A DNA stretch of 64,000 nt from the NCBI RefSeq assembly GCF_037325665.1, contig NC_090253.1:11940890-12004889 (forward strand), read 5' to 3'. Under the pieces are notes generated by a model. It did no database searches and was not told the origin of the DNA. It was given only the letters and a program-made list of their open reading frames with translations. The translations under genes and the position numbers were made by a program. The stretch is from Littorina saxatilis (Eukaryota; Mollusca; Gastropoda; Littorinimorpha; Littorinidae). Below are positions 32,301 through 43,299 of the stretch, piece after piece. Position 1 is the first letter of the stretch. Every line of letters starts with the position of its first letter.

Positions 32301-35300
32301 TTTTGCAGACTTTACAGGAAAATCTACTTTTCCCACTTCTGAGACACAGTTTGCACGAGTTCCGGTCAATACACAAAAAAAGCCACATGGGTCTGGGTAC
32401 AAAAATAAGACAAATCTTTAACCCTAAAAATAAAAACAGTTACCAACGTAACCAACTATTTTTTCTTGGCTGGTTATGGAAAACAGCCTTTTTATTGTTT
32501 TGTTTTGTTATACACACAGTGTGCTGACTGTTTCAGGTTACAGTACAAGATGCCGATTGTGGCGGAGGTTGATGTGTGGACCTTACTGTGGATTGTCCTG
32601 GTAACAGACTTTACCGTCAAGTTTGCCACAGTCGCCCTCAAGTGCTGCATCTTTCTTATCCCCCCTGCCTGCTTGCCGCACAGACGAAGGGTAAAGATTT
32701 GGTTTCATTTACTTTATAATCCCATTGCTGGGAAATTCAGGTTAATTGCTTCCTCCCAGTGAAAAGCTAGCAGCAACAAGAGTTGCGCTGCCCGGGTGTG
32801 TGTGTGTGTTTAGGTGTTATCAGCCACCTGCATTAATGGCAGAACGACTGAGGCCTTTTATGTGCCAATGTGATGGTATGGGGGTGGGACATGGATACCC
32901 TCTCTGAGCCTGCACATAAAGTTGACCTATGTCCGTCCCGGCCTGGATTCAAACTCGTGATGTTTGTCATGAATGATTTCTTTCTTTTTGGTGCTTCTTT
33001 GTAGGGGGTTGGGTCATTCTTGTAGCATGTAGTGGTACCATGGTGTAGGGGGTTGGGGTCATTGTTGTAGCATGTAGTGGTACCATGGTGTAGGGGGTTG
33101 GGTCATTCTTGTAGCATGTAGTGGTACCATGGTGTAGGGTGTTGGGTCATTGTTGTAGCATGTAGTGGTACCATGGTGTAGGGGGTTAGGGTCATTCTTG
33201 TAGCATGTAGTGGTACCATGGTGTACGGGGTTAGGGTCATTCTTGTAGCATGTAGTGGTACCATGGTGTAGGGGGTTGGGGTCATTGTTGTAGCATGTAG
33301 TGGTACCATGGTGTAGGGGGTTAGGGTCATTGTTGTAGCATGTAGTGGTACCATGGTGTAGGGGGTTGGGTCATTCTTGTAGCATGTAGTGGTACCATGG
33401 TGTAGGGGGTTGGGTCATTGTAGCATGTAGTGGTACCATGGTGTAGGGGGTTGGGTCATTCTTGTAGCATGTAGTGGTACCATGGTGTAGGGTGTTAGGG
33501 TCATTGTTGTAGCATGTAGTGGTACCATGGTGAAGGGGGTTGGGTCATTGTTGTAGCATGTTGTGGTACCATGGTGTAGGGGGTTGGGTCATTCTTGTAG
33601 CATGTAGTGGTACCATGGTGTAGGGAGTTGGGTCATTCTTGTAGCATGTAGTGGTACCATGGTGTAGGGTGTTGGGTCATTGTTGTAGCATGTAGTGGTA
33701 CCATGGTGTAGGGTGTTGGGTCATTGTTGTAGCATGTAGTGGTACCATGGTGTAGGGGGTTAGGGTCATTGTTGTAGCATGTAGTGGTACCATGGTGTAG
33801 GGGGTTGGGTCATTCTTGTAGCATGTAGTGGTACCATGGTGTAGGGAGTTGGGTCATTGTTGTAGCATGTAGTGGTACCATGGTGTAGGGGGTTGGGTCA
33901 TTCTTGTAGCATGTAGTGGTACCATGGTGTAGGGGGTTGGGTCATTGTTGTAGCATGTAGTGGTACCATGGTGTAGGGTGTTGGGTCATTCTTGTAGCAT
34001 GTAGTGGTACCATGGTGTAGGGGGTTGGGTCATTCTTGTAGCATGTAGTGGTACCATGGTGTAGGGAGTTGGGTCATTGTTGTAGCATGTAGTGGTACCA
34101 TGGTGTAGGGGGTTGGGTCATTCTTGTAGCATGTAGTGGTACCATGGTGTAGGGGGTTGGGTCATTCTTGTAGCATGTAGTGGTCCCATGGTGTAGGGGG
34201 TTGGGTCATTCTTGTAGCATGTAGTGGTACCATGGTGTAGGGAGTTGGGTCATTGTTGTAGCATGTAGTGGTACCATGGTGTAGGGGGTTGGGTCATTGT
34301 TGTAGCATGTAGTGGTACCATGGTGTAGGGGGTTGGGTCATTGTTGTAGCATGTAGTGGTACCATGGTGTAGGGGGTTGGGTCATTCTTGTAGCATGTAG
34401 TGGTACCATGGTGTAGGGAGTTGGGTCATTCTTGTAGCATGTAGTGGTACCATGGTGTAGGGGGTTGGGTCATTCTTGTAGCATGTAGTGGTACCATGGT
34501 GTAGGGAGTTGGGTCATTGTTGTAGCATGTAGTGGTACCATGGTGTAGGGGGTTGGGTCATTCTTGTAGCATGTAGTGGTACCATGGTGTAGGGGGTTGG
34601 GTAATTCTTGTAGCATGTAGTGGTCCCATGGTGTAGGGGGTTGGGTCATTCTTGTAGCATGTAGTGGTACCATGGTGTAGGGAGTTGGGTCATTGTTGTA
34701 GCATGTAGTGGTACCATGGTGTAGGGGGTTGGGTCATTGTTGTAGCATGTAGTGGTACCATGGTGTAGGGGGTTGGGTCATTGTTGTAGCATGTAGTGGT
34801 ACCATGGTGTAGGGGGTTGGGTCATTCTTGTAGCATGTAGTGGTACCATGGTGTAGGGAGTTGGGTCATTGTTGTAGCATGTAGTGGTCCCATGGTGTAG
34901 GGGGTTGGGTCATTCTTGTAGCATGTAGTGGTACCATGGTGTAGGGGGTTGGGTCATTCCTGTAGCATGTAGTGGTACCATGGTGTAGGGGGGTTGGGTC
35001 ATTCCTGTAGCATGTAGTGGTACCATGGTGTAGGGGGTTGGGTCATTCTTGTAGCATGTAGTGGTACCATGGTGTAGGGAGTTGGGTCATTCTTGTAGCA
35101 TGTAGTGGTACCATGGTGTAGGGGGTAGGGTCATTCTTGTAGCATGTAGTGGTACCATGGTGTAGGGGGAAGGGTCATTCTTGTAGCATGTAGTGGAACC
35201 ATGGTGTAGGGGGTTGGGTCATTCCTGTAGCATGTAGTGGTACCATGGTGTAGGGGGTTAGGGTCATTGTTGTAGCATGTAGTGGTACCATGGTGTACGG

Positions 35301-35830
35301 GGTTAGGGTCATTCTTGTAGCATGTAGTGGTACCATGGTGTAGGGGGTTGGGTCATTCTTGTAGCATGTAGTGGTACCATGGTGTAGGGGGTTAGGGTCA
35401 TTGTTGTAGTATGTAGTGGTACCATGGTGTAGGGGGTTGGGTCATTCTTGTAGCAGGTAGTGGTACCATGGTGTAGGGGGTTAGGGTCATTCTTGTAGCA
35501 TGTAGTGGTACCATGGTGTAGGGGGTTAGGGTCATTCTTGTAGCATGTAGTGGTACCATGGTGTAGGGGGTTGGGTCATTCTTGTAGCATGTAGTGGTAC
35601 CATGGTGTAGGGGGTTAGGGTCATTCTTGTAGCATGTAGTGGTACCATGGTGTAAGAGGTTGTGTTTTTGTGTGGAGCCATGCGTGTGAGTGTGTGTTGG
35701 TGAATGTGTTTTGTGTGAGTTTACCTTGATTTTGTTTTGTGATATTTTTGTTTGTACGTATGTGTTTGAGATAGAGAAAGAGTGAGCACATGAGTATAAT
35801 GTTAATACTTATACAACTGCATACTTCACG

Positions 35831-35899
<69 letters not shown>

Positions 35900-36971
35900 A
35901 CAGACACACAGTCTCTCTTCTCTCTCTCTCACACATACACACACACACACACAAAGCACACACACACAAACACACACTGAACACACACACACAAAACACA
36001 CACACACACAAAAGACACCCATGAACAGACATCATAATAAATTGAGTTGAGAAAAGCAAGCCTGACTGTTATGAATGGTGACCTGACTGGACGTGACTTT
36101 CAGGGCAAGTACTACATGTTTGTGGAGCGACTCTCCCAACTGTACCGCTTGACCATTCCCATCCTGCCCTGGGTGCACTATCTCCACGACGACCAGGAGA
36201 TCGGGCGCTGGTTCGCCATAGCAACCGTCATCATTTACATCATATTTAAAGTGAGGCCGCCGTTGTGAACATCATTTTCAAATTGTCATTCAAGGCAGCA
36301 TCCTTCATTGTGTTGTGTCTTTTGTTGTTGTTGTTTAATCTGAGGACCCTGCGAAACTGACAAAGATAATTTGTGCAGTTTCGTTCTTAAAAGAGGTAAA
36401 TTTTCAACCCAGTACGAGTCTGTACCAAGTGCTGCTGAAGTTAAAAACAAGTGTGTACATATGTGAAAAAAGTTTAATGTATACTAAGGTTTTACCAAGC
36501 TTGGAAAACCCACAATGGGTGTCACTTGCATGCTGTTTGAACGGCTGCAGGTTATGTTGAGGTAATTACATGCAAAAAATTAATGTTTTTTTGTCTGAAA
36601 AAACCCAAAAATGTTAAAGATTAGCTGAAAGAAGATCGCTTGCATACATGTCTCTTTTTAGTGGGAAGCATGTTTGTTTTCTTTTAACTTAATGAGAGAA
36701 AAGATCATGAGTAATGAGCGGTATCATTTCTGTTTGCAGATTACATCAATATTTTCAGCAGTCAAAGAAGTATTAAAAGCAGGGAAGAAACTGACTATGC
36801 AAATGGTGAGTCAACATTTCCAGAAACTCTGGAAACTTACCTAATGTGTGTATGAATAGATAGAGATTGTCGTGTCCTTGTCCAGTTAAGCTCACAATGC
36901 AACCATGCTGGATTATGTCCCCTTGTGTAAATAACTGCTCTCTTTTGCGACCTTTAGGCACAATACCTATG

Positions 36972-37002
<31 letters not shown>

Positions 37003-38499
37003 TGTGGAATGTGTGTGTGCACATACACACTCCAACTTTTAATGAGGAACAGATTTGTGAAAAGAGGAGATTGTGATGGTGTGGCAAGGACATTAGAGGT
37101 TAGAAGATTGAGCTGACAGTCTACTGTAACCTACCAGTTTACGCTCAGATTATCTGTGAGTTTTTCATTGCAGTAGCTAGAATGTGTGTGTTCCTGTGGC
37201 AGGAATAGTGATCATGGATCTGTATGCTATCTTGTATCAGCCACATTGTGTATGTGTCGCCGTTGCAGAGTTTTGGCAGCAAGCCGGGAGCGGAAGACCT
37301 GCGGCAGAGAGGAGCGGTGTGTCCAATATGTCAGGACAACTACAAGGAACCCATACTGCTGGCCTGCAAGGTACACACACATTGACGTTTTCCAGAAATA
37401 ACTCTATCATAAGAAAAGGGTATCATATGTTAAGCGCATGCTGCATGACATACATATATCTGAGTTAGTTTTAGTTGTTTGTGGCAATGGCAGGTTAAAG
37501 CTGGTCAGCAGCGTGATACTTGCTGTAATGTAACTTTGGAAGTACGCACTATGTTACAACATTATAGCATACTGTTGTCATTGAACAGCTGTTACGTGGT
37601 AGAGATTTGTAAAAAAGAAGGAAAGAAGAAAGGAAAAGTGAAGAAAGAAAAGAGGATGGAAGAGAAGAAAGAAAAAGTAAGCAGACAAAGGAATACCTTC
37701 CATTTGAGAAAGAAAGAGAGCAAGACAGAAAAGGGAAAAAAAAACACTAGCGCACGATCAAAATCATTGTGTTATGTATAGATGGTTACTGCTATAGCTG
37801 AGTCTTCTGTTGTGAAGTCCGAGCTCCTGTTCTCTTTTCCATGAACAAAAAGTGTCCATAATGAATACCATATTTTTAAGTCTACAAGGCGCTTTGTTGT
37901 GAAAGGCACAACCCCCATTTTAAGGTTAAAATGCGAAAAATCCATGCACAAAAGACGCTTCCGGTGAATATATATATGTAGAAAATATAGAGTGAAAATA
38001 TTTTTGGTATTGGCGACTGGATGTTTTCCAAGTATGGGTTGAATACTTCACAAACACCCATTGTATTTCTAATACTGTTATGCTTTTGCTTGCCTTTGAG
38101 TTGCCCCATATTTTCACCCGAAAAGAATAACAGAACCGTAGTTTAAAATTTGAGAAAGTAAGGGAAGTAGGTGTTCTAAATGCATGTATGGCAAGTGTAA
38201 TAGAGTTAGTGAGAGTTATATGCATGTATGGCAAGTGTAATAGAGTTAGTGAGAGTTATATCCGCAACCAATCTCATGCCACCTGAATAACAAGTATCAA
38301 AATGAACACGCACATTTTATCTTTATTTTTTTGTTTCAAATGTGTGTTTTTTTTCTGGCTTTTTCAGCACATATTCTGTGAGAACTGCGTGTCCCTGTGG
38401 TTTGACCGCGAGAAGACGTGTCCCATGTGCCGAGCGCAGATCACCGATGACCCGCAGTGGCAGGACGGCAGCACTACACCCTCCCTGCAGTGGTTCTGA
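29348..38499 (+). CDS. RNFT1: RING finger and transmembrane E3 ligase, RNFT1-like, 9 exons, 453 aa
   Basis: Coding exons: 29348-29626, 30469-30748, 31121-31206, 31933-32048, 32537-32690, 36104-36250, 36740-36805, 37269-37370, 38368-38499 (stop TGA). Phases close exactly; vertebrate RNFT1/2 are about 435-444 aa. Seen: a polar N-terminus, a Gln/His-rich stretch (about 111-141, DHSHGHSHGDD), about five membrane segments (around 172-184, 188-205, 226-245, 262-295, 340-354), and a C-terminal C3HC4 RING at 394-431 (CPIC...CKHIFCENC...CPMC). Family: ER-membrane ubiquitin ligases linked to ER-associated degradation. HIFCENC, LWFDREKTCPMC and a WQDGSTTPSLQ-like end place it nearer RNFT1 than RNFT2. 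ATG at 29348 is the first in frame. Intron 5 holds a 2.65-kb minisatellite. Tail-to-tail with TRMT44. Confidence 0.95.
30095..30468 (+). repeat. ~60-bp tandem repeat ending at the RNFT1 exon 2 acceptor
   Basis: About six units of GGTTGTTATGGTATTTGTCT with GAAGGAGTTATAATCTGTTC and CACTTGTTACCCAG. The true exon 2 acceptor, GACTTTGTCCCCAG at 30468, is the last, slightly changed unit end. Confidence 0.85.
30736..30855 (+). repeat. Triplicated RNFT1 exon 2 donor edge
   Basis: GATCACCGGCTAGGTGAGTG at the exon end (30736) recurs at 30776 (one change) and 30826. Each copy keeps a full GTGAGT donor and is preceded by T-rich TTTTTGTAG or TTTTTGGTAG. Confidence 0.9.
31404..31765 (+). mobile_element. 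tRNA-derived SINE family A, copy 2
   Basis: Head GACGGGCGCTGTGGCGG with B box GTTCGAATC, lacking part of the tRNA-like region. The target duplication AAAAATGTAAAT lies at 31392-31403 and 31766-31777. RNFT1 intron 3, sense. Confidence 0.85.
33003..35655 (+). repeat. 44-bp minisatellite, about 60 copies
   Basis: The unit contains TAGCATGTAGTGGTACCATG and GTGTAGGGGGTTGGGTCATT. Variants at a few positions (TTCTTG/TTGTTG, GGGGG/GGAG, TTGGG/TTAGGG) recur in blocks, so higher-order duplication has occurred (34021-34500 and 34480-34860 show the same variant order). It fills most of RNFT1 intron 5. Short open frames on either strand are artefacts of the unit. Confidence 0.97.
35832..36010. repeat. 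(CA)n-rich simple repeat
   Basis: Long CA run followed by CT and CA interruptions, between the minisatellite and RNFT1 exon 6. Confidence 0.95.
36974..37001 (+). repeat. 28-base poly-G tract
   Basis: Uninterrupted G run in RNFT1 intron 7. Confidence 0.95.
38180..38259 (+). repeat. Direct duplication of 40 bp
   Basis: ATGCATGTATGGCAAGTGTA and the following 20 bases are repeated back to back without change, in RNFT1 intron 8. Confidence 0.9.
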
Positions 38500-38550
38500 G
38501 CCGTCGCCATGGTGATGAACACATCACCCTCCCTGCAGTGGTTCTGAGCC
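38476..38550 (+). repeat. Duplicated RNFT1 stop-codon segment
   Basis: CCCTCCCTGCAGTGGTTCTG ending the CDS (38480) recurs at about 38527, so the 3' UTR contains a second copy of the last codons and stop. Confidence 0.9.
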
Positions 38551-38710
38551 TTGTGGTTCTACCATTCCTCCTGTTGTCTCTGTCTCTCTCAGGGGTGCTG
38601 AGAACTCTCTTCTCTACCATTCCACCTGCTGTCTCTGTCTCTCTCCGCTACAATCAAACACCTCTCTTAAGACCTCCTGATTTATAACCTCCCGCTTTCT
38701 AAGACCTTGG

Positions 38711-39010
38711 GACCGGCACGATTGGCCTAGTGGTAAGGCGTCAGCCCCGTGATCGGGAGGTCGTGGGTTCGAACCCCGGCCGGGTCATACCTAAGACTTT
38801 AAAATTGGCAATCTAGTGGCTGTTTCGCCTGGTGTCTGGCATTATGGGGTTAGTGCTAGGACTTGTTGGTCCGGTGTCAGAATAATGTGACTGGGTGAGA
38901 CATGAAGCCTGTGCTGCGACTTCTGTCTTGTGTGTGGCGCCACGTTATATGTCAAAGCAGCACCGCCCTGGTATGGCCCTTCGTGGTCGGCTTGGCGTTA
39001 AGCAAACAAA
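38711..39010 (+). mobile_element. tRNA-derived SINE, family E
   Basis: Head CCGGCACGATTGGCCTAGTG (A box TGGCCTAGTGG) and B box GGTTCGAACCC; tail (CAAA)n. The target duplication CTAAGACCTTGG is perfect at 38699-38710 and 39011-39022. It is inserted in an older AAGACTCCC-type repeat that also appears at 15270 and 48300. RNFT1 3' UTR or downstream. Confidence 0.92.
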
Positions 39011-39606
39011 CTAAGACCTTGGTTTGTCAGATTTTGTGTTCCTAACCTCTGTAAATTTAATTCCATTTTAAGACTCCCTGCTTTTGAAGACTGAGGTCTT
39101 GAGAGTGGGGCTCCATTGTATTGAGGAGCTGTCCTGTAACAGAACACTCTGGTATGCTAATTAGGGTGACTGGTATGCTAATTAGGACCACTGATATGCT
39201 AAAGAGAGCCACAAATATAAAAAGAATCTTGTTAATTGTTAAAGAATTAGTCTTTTTTTTTGGTCGCATGGAAACATTGGGAAAGGAACTGTGTTCACAA
39301 AATGCATAAGGTCTTTTTTCTTCTCCTTTGGTTCTATCGGCCACCATTTCCATTTAACAAGACAGGTTTCATTGAATTTGTTGTTTTGAATTTATAGGTT
39401 GAAATGTATAGATAGGCAGACCAAAAATGATAAGATATATTATGCATAAAGGATGTTGCTTCAATGCTGCAGCTTTCTTCAAAGATCTGTGTGAGGAATT
39501 GATGCAAATGCTGCAGTTCTTTGTTGTTTAGGATGAAAGTCCCTCATGTCTATTTCTTTCCTGTTAAAGATTCACTTGTGATCTGTTTCCACTGTGACTC
39601 TTTGCA

Positions 39607-40047
39607 AGCTAGGTTGATGACTTGAGGGGCTGGGCTATAGCTAGTGATGATGTGAGGTGCTGGGCTATAGCTAGTGATGACGTGAGGCGCTGGGCTATAG
39701 CTAGTGATGACGTGAGGCGCTGGGCTATAGCTAGTGATGACGTGAGGCGCTGGGCTACAGCTAGTGATGACGTGAGGCGCTGGGCTATAGCTAGTGATGA
39801 CGTGAGGCGCTGGGCTATAGCTAGTGATGACGTGAGGCGCTGGGCTATAGCTAGTGATGACGTGAGGCGCTGGGCTATAGCTAGTGATGACTTGAGGGGC
39901 TGGGCTATAGCTAGTGATGACGTGAGGCGCTGGGCTATAGCTAGGTTGATGACTTGAGGGGCTGGGCTATAGCTAGTGATGATGTGAGGTGCTGGGCTAT
40001 AGCTAGTGATGACGTGAGGCGCTGGGCTATAGCTAGTGATGAAGTGT
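39607..40047 (+). repeat. 30-bp minisatellite, about 14 copies
   Basis: Unit GCTGGGCTATAGCTAGTGAT followed by GACGTGAGGC. Variants GACTTGAGGG and GATGTGAGGT recur in the same order at both ends, suggesting a block duplication. Downstream of the RNFT1 stop. Confidence 0.95.
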
Positions 40048-41394
40048 CATGGTTGCCAAGTTGTCTGCAGTGATTCTGAAGTACATGTATAAACTCTTGC
40101 CCCTTTCAGCTAAGGCCTAGGAAACAAAATCCTGGTTAACCTTGTAGCTTTCTTCTATAACTGTCAAAACACTAACAACACAAAACAACCCAAATGTGAA
40201 ATATACATCAGAAGAGGAAGCTTGGACTAAGTGTACACCCCAGTGTTGTGGACACTGTAAACAGGGGACGTAACTGGTCTGATCCCAAAAAGTGATGACC
40301 TCCCTTGCAGTGTACTTTTTTGTGTGGCCATGTTACCGCACAACTTTCTCTCTTTTGTATTGTGTTTTGTTTTGTTTTTTGCATAACCTGTCGACTTCAG
40401 AGGCAGTTGGTGATTCTAGACAGTTGGCAAAAATCCCATGATCTCAGAGGCTGCGTTCTTTCGTGGAGAGGTTGTACAAGCTCCAACATTGTGCAGATTT
40501 GACCAATGTTTTGAACAGAAATGACTTATTTTAATGGCTCCTGTTTTAGAAAAATAATGAGGGGGGTGGGGGGGGGAATGAGAGGAGCGGAAAGGAGGAA
40601 GCAGTTAGGGATTCTGCCCGTGTAAAGTGTCTGTTGTTTAGTTAACCTCAACCTACTGATGTAAAGTGCCTGTTGTTTATTTGACTTCAACATACCGGTG
40701 GTTGACATTTCAGCTAGAGGCTCGTATGACTATGTCAGAGTTTCACTGTACAGTTTTATTCCTATGAAAGTAAAACCCAACAACAGAAAATGATTTGCAG
40801 AGTGGTTGCATATTAACATGAAACTTTGTATAGACTTTAATTGCTTTTATCATGCTTTAAAGATTTGTTCATGGCAATAACAGCTAAAACATGTCATGGA
40901 GGAATATTATTTAATGGTTTTTTTTTTGCCTCCTCAAAAAATGAATAGTCTGAAGTGTCAATTGATTGTTGTTTTTAAAGTTAAATTTGAATGTTTCAGG
41001 ATTTGAATATTCAATATTAAATCTTTTAAATTTTAATTGCTTTTTGTTTCTGGCAAGGTGAAATTTTGATTGCCCGACTTACATTGGCTTGCTCTTTGGG
41101 GAGAGGTTCCTTGTTTATGCTTAGACTGACGTTTAGTGCTTTAACGTGCAAAGCATTGCATTCATTTGTATACACACAGGCATTCACACATACATGTATC
41201 ATGTACCACAGATGCGCCCACATGTGATCATGCACATCAACACATGTGCGCTCACATATGCATGCAAGTGTGCACTCAAAAACATGCAGTTCCTAAACCA
41301 AACATCAATCCCAGCGTTGCCTTGCAATCTTTGTGCTAAATATGATCACGTGCTCTCACATAGAAACAGACATACTAAATAACTACACACATAT

Positions 41395-41522
41395 TTCCTC
41401 CGAAAGCGGCGTATGGCTGCCTAAATGGCGGGGTAAAAAACGGTCATACACGTAAAATTCCACTCGTGCAAAAAACACGAGTGTACGTGGGAGTTTCAGC
41501 CCGCGAACGCAGAAGAAGAAGA
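41395..41522 (+). mobile_element. SINE family A, copy 3, 5'-truncated
   Basis: Only the 3' 128 bp (CTCCGAAAGCGGCGTATGGC to the GAA tail). Flanks CTACACACATAT (41383) and CTACTCACATAT (41523) match at 11 of 12 positions: a target duplication with 5' truncation, as in LINE-driven insertion. Confidence 0.8.
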
Positions 41523-41822
41523 CTACTCACATATAATGCATTCAGGTATGCACTTACACTCTCACACTTTTGAAACCATAAATCAATCTTGGCTTTTATG
41601 CCTTGTGCTAAATCTCAGATGTGCATATTATTTATTCCATAGTTTTGTTAAGTGACAAATTGCTTGTGTGAACGTGGAAAAGGCCCTGTACGTGTGTTGT
41701 GTGCATGTGAAATTATGGAGTTGAAGCATTTCATAATGTAAATCAGTCTGTATAATTCTGCCTGGATGGCTGCTCCTTACAGCAGCTTGTCATAAACCAG
41801 TTACATGCACTCAAACCTTGCG

Positions 41823-41825
<3 letters not shown>

Positions 41826-41869
<44 letters not shown>
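41826..41869. repeat. (CA)n microsatellite
   Basis: CA run between the RNFT1 and TRMT44 3' ends. Confidence 0.9.
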
Positions 41870-41874
<5 letters not shown>

Positions 41875-42075
41875 TGCACAATATTCATTAACTTGTGTAT
41901 AAAATGCATGCACGCACACACACAACATTCAATGACGTGTGTACAACACACACACAGACATATATTTATTTGTATTTTTGATAAGCTGTGATGTTTGTAC
42001 ATATTTGATGGTTGTCCCATGTGGAGAAAAAAATTTATGGAAATAATCATCTGTTTGTGTTTTACGATTACTTTG

Positions 42076-42081
42076 AATAAA
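42076..42081 (+). terminator. Candidate RNFT1 polyadenylation signal AATAAA
   Basis: First canonical AATAAA I find downstream of the RNFT1 stop, followed about 30 bp later by GT-rich TTGTTGGAGGGTTGTTT. It implies a ~3.6-kb 3' UTR; earlier variants such as CATAAA cannot be excluded. Confidence 0.4.
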
Positions 42082-42361
42082 GTGTCGAGTTTACATACAT
42101 GTACTTGTTGGAGGGTTGTTTCGCTTTAGTTTTATTTCTGTTCTGCTGAATTTAGGTTTTGACAGTTCGATACATTTCGTTTCCATGAATATGATGGATA
42201 TTGTCAGGTTGTATCTGACAAATAGGGGGTAAATTATGTCCTTCAATGAGTCTTTAAAAATAAAAGGATAAATTGATTTCTTCTTTTTCCTTATTTGTGT
42301 ATTGTTGTGTGATCTGTGTCATTTTACATTCACACTTTGCCTAGGATTTGATTTGTTTACA

Positions 42362-42717
42362 GACGGGCGCAGTGGCGTGGTCGTGAGTTCGAATCCCGGT
42401 CGCTGCCGCCTGGTGGGTTAAGAGTGGAGATTTTTCCGATCTCCCAGGTCAACTTATGTGCAGACCTGCTAGTGACTTAACCCCCTTCGTGTGTACACGC
42501 AAGCACAAGACCAAGTGCGCACGGAAAAGATCCTGTAATCCATGTCGGAGTTCGGTGGGTTATGGAAACATGAAAATACCCAGCATGCCTACTCAACGAA
42601 AGCGGAGTGAAGCTGACTATGCTCTCAGAGTATAGTGTGGGGAACCCAAATGGGCAAACGAGCTCACACGTAACCAGAAAAATCTGGAACGCTGAAGAAG
42701 AAGAAGAAGAAGAAGAA
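42362..42717 (+). mobile_element. tRNA-derived SINE family A, copy 4
   Basis: Head GACGGGCGCAGTGGCGTGGT and B box GTTCGAATCC, with part of the anticodon region missing; tail (GAA)n. The target duplication GATTTGTTTACA is perfect at 42350-42361 and 42718-42729. The 3' quarter differs from other copies (AACGAAAGCGGAGTGAAGCTG). Confidence 0.9.
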
Positions 42718-42800
42718 GATTTGTTTACAACAGACTGAACATGCGTGTGCATGCACATTTACAAACATGCACACAGGCAGACAGACACACCCCCATGTAC

Positions 42801-43185
42801 ACTTTCTTTCTTTCTTTCTTTATTTGGTGTTTAACGTCGTTTTCAACCACGAAGGTTATATCGCGACGGGGGAAGGGGGGAGATGGGATAGTCATCATAG
42901 AGCCATTTGTCAATTGTTTCTTGTTCACAAAAGCACTAATGAAAAATTTGCTCCAGGGGCTTGCAACGTAGTACAATATATTACCTTACTGGGAGAATGC
43001 AAGTTTCCAGTACAAAGGACTAAACATTCCTTACATACTGCTTGACTAAAATCTTTACAAACATTGACTATATTCTATACAAGAAACACTTAACAAGGGT
43101 AAAAGAAGAAACAGAATCCGTTAGTCGCCTCTTACGACATGCTGGGGAGCATCGGGTAAATTCTTCCCCCTAACCCGCGGGAGGT
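42801..43185 (-). mobile_element. SINE family B copy 2
   Basis: Same family as 2814-3231. It starts about 115 bp downstream of the TRMT44 stop in the sense direction and contributes AATAAA at 42826-42821 (minus). No clear target duplication. Confidence 0.8.
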
Positions 43186-43299
43186 CAGCTAAGATTGTTT
43201 GGGAAGAAATGCAATGAGTGAGCAGTGAAACCTGCGATGTACTGAGATGGTGAGGTGAAGGTTTTTCACGGGAAGAATTGAGCCTTTAACACTTCGCGT

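Noticed and set aside
33103-34673. Minus-strand frames with repeated MVPLHATTMT
   Set aside because: Translation of the 44-bp minisatellite in RNFT1 intron 5; not a protein.
38711-38780. tRNA-like head with good A and B boxes
   Set aside because: Target duplications and a long 3' body show it is a SINE; there is no functional tRNA gene. The same holds for 24644, 42362, 47284 and 57533.
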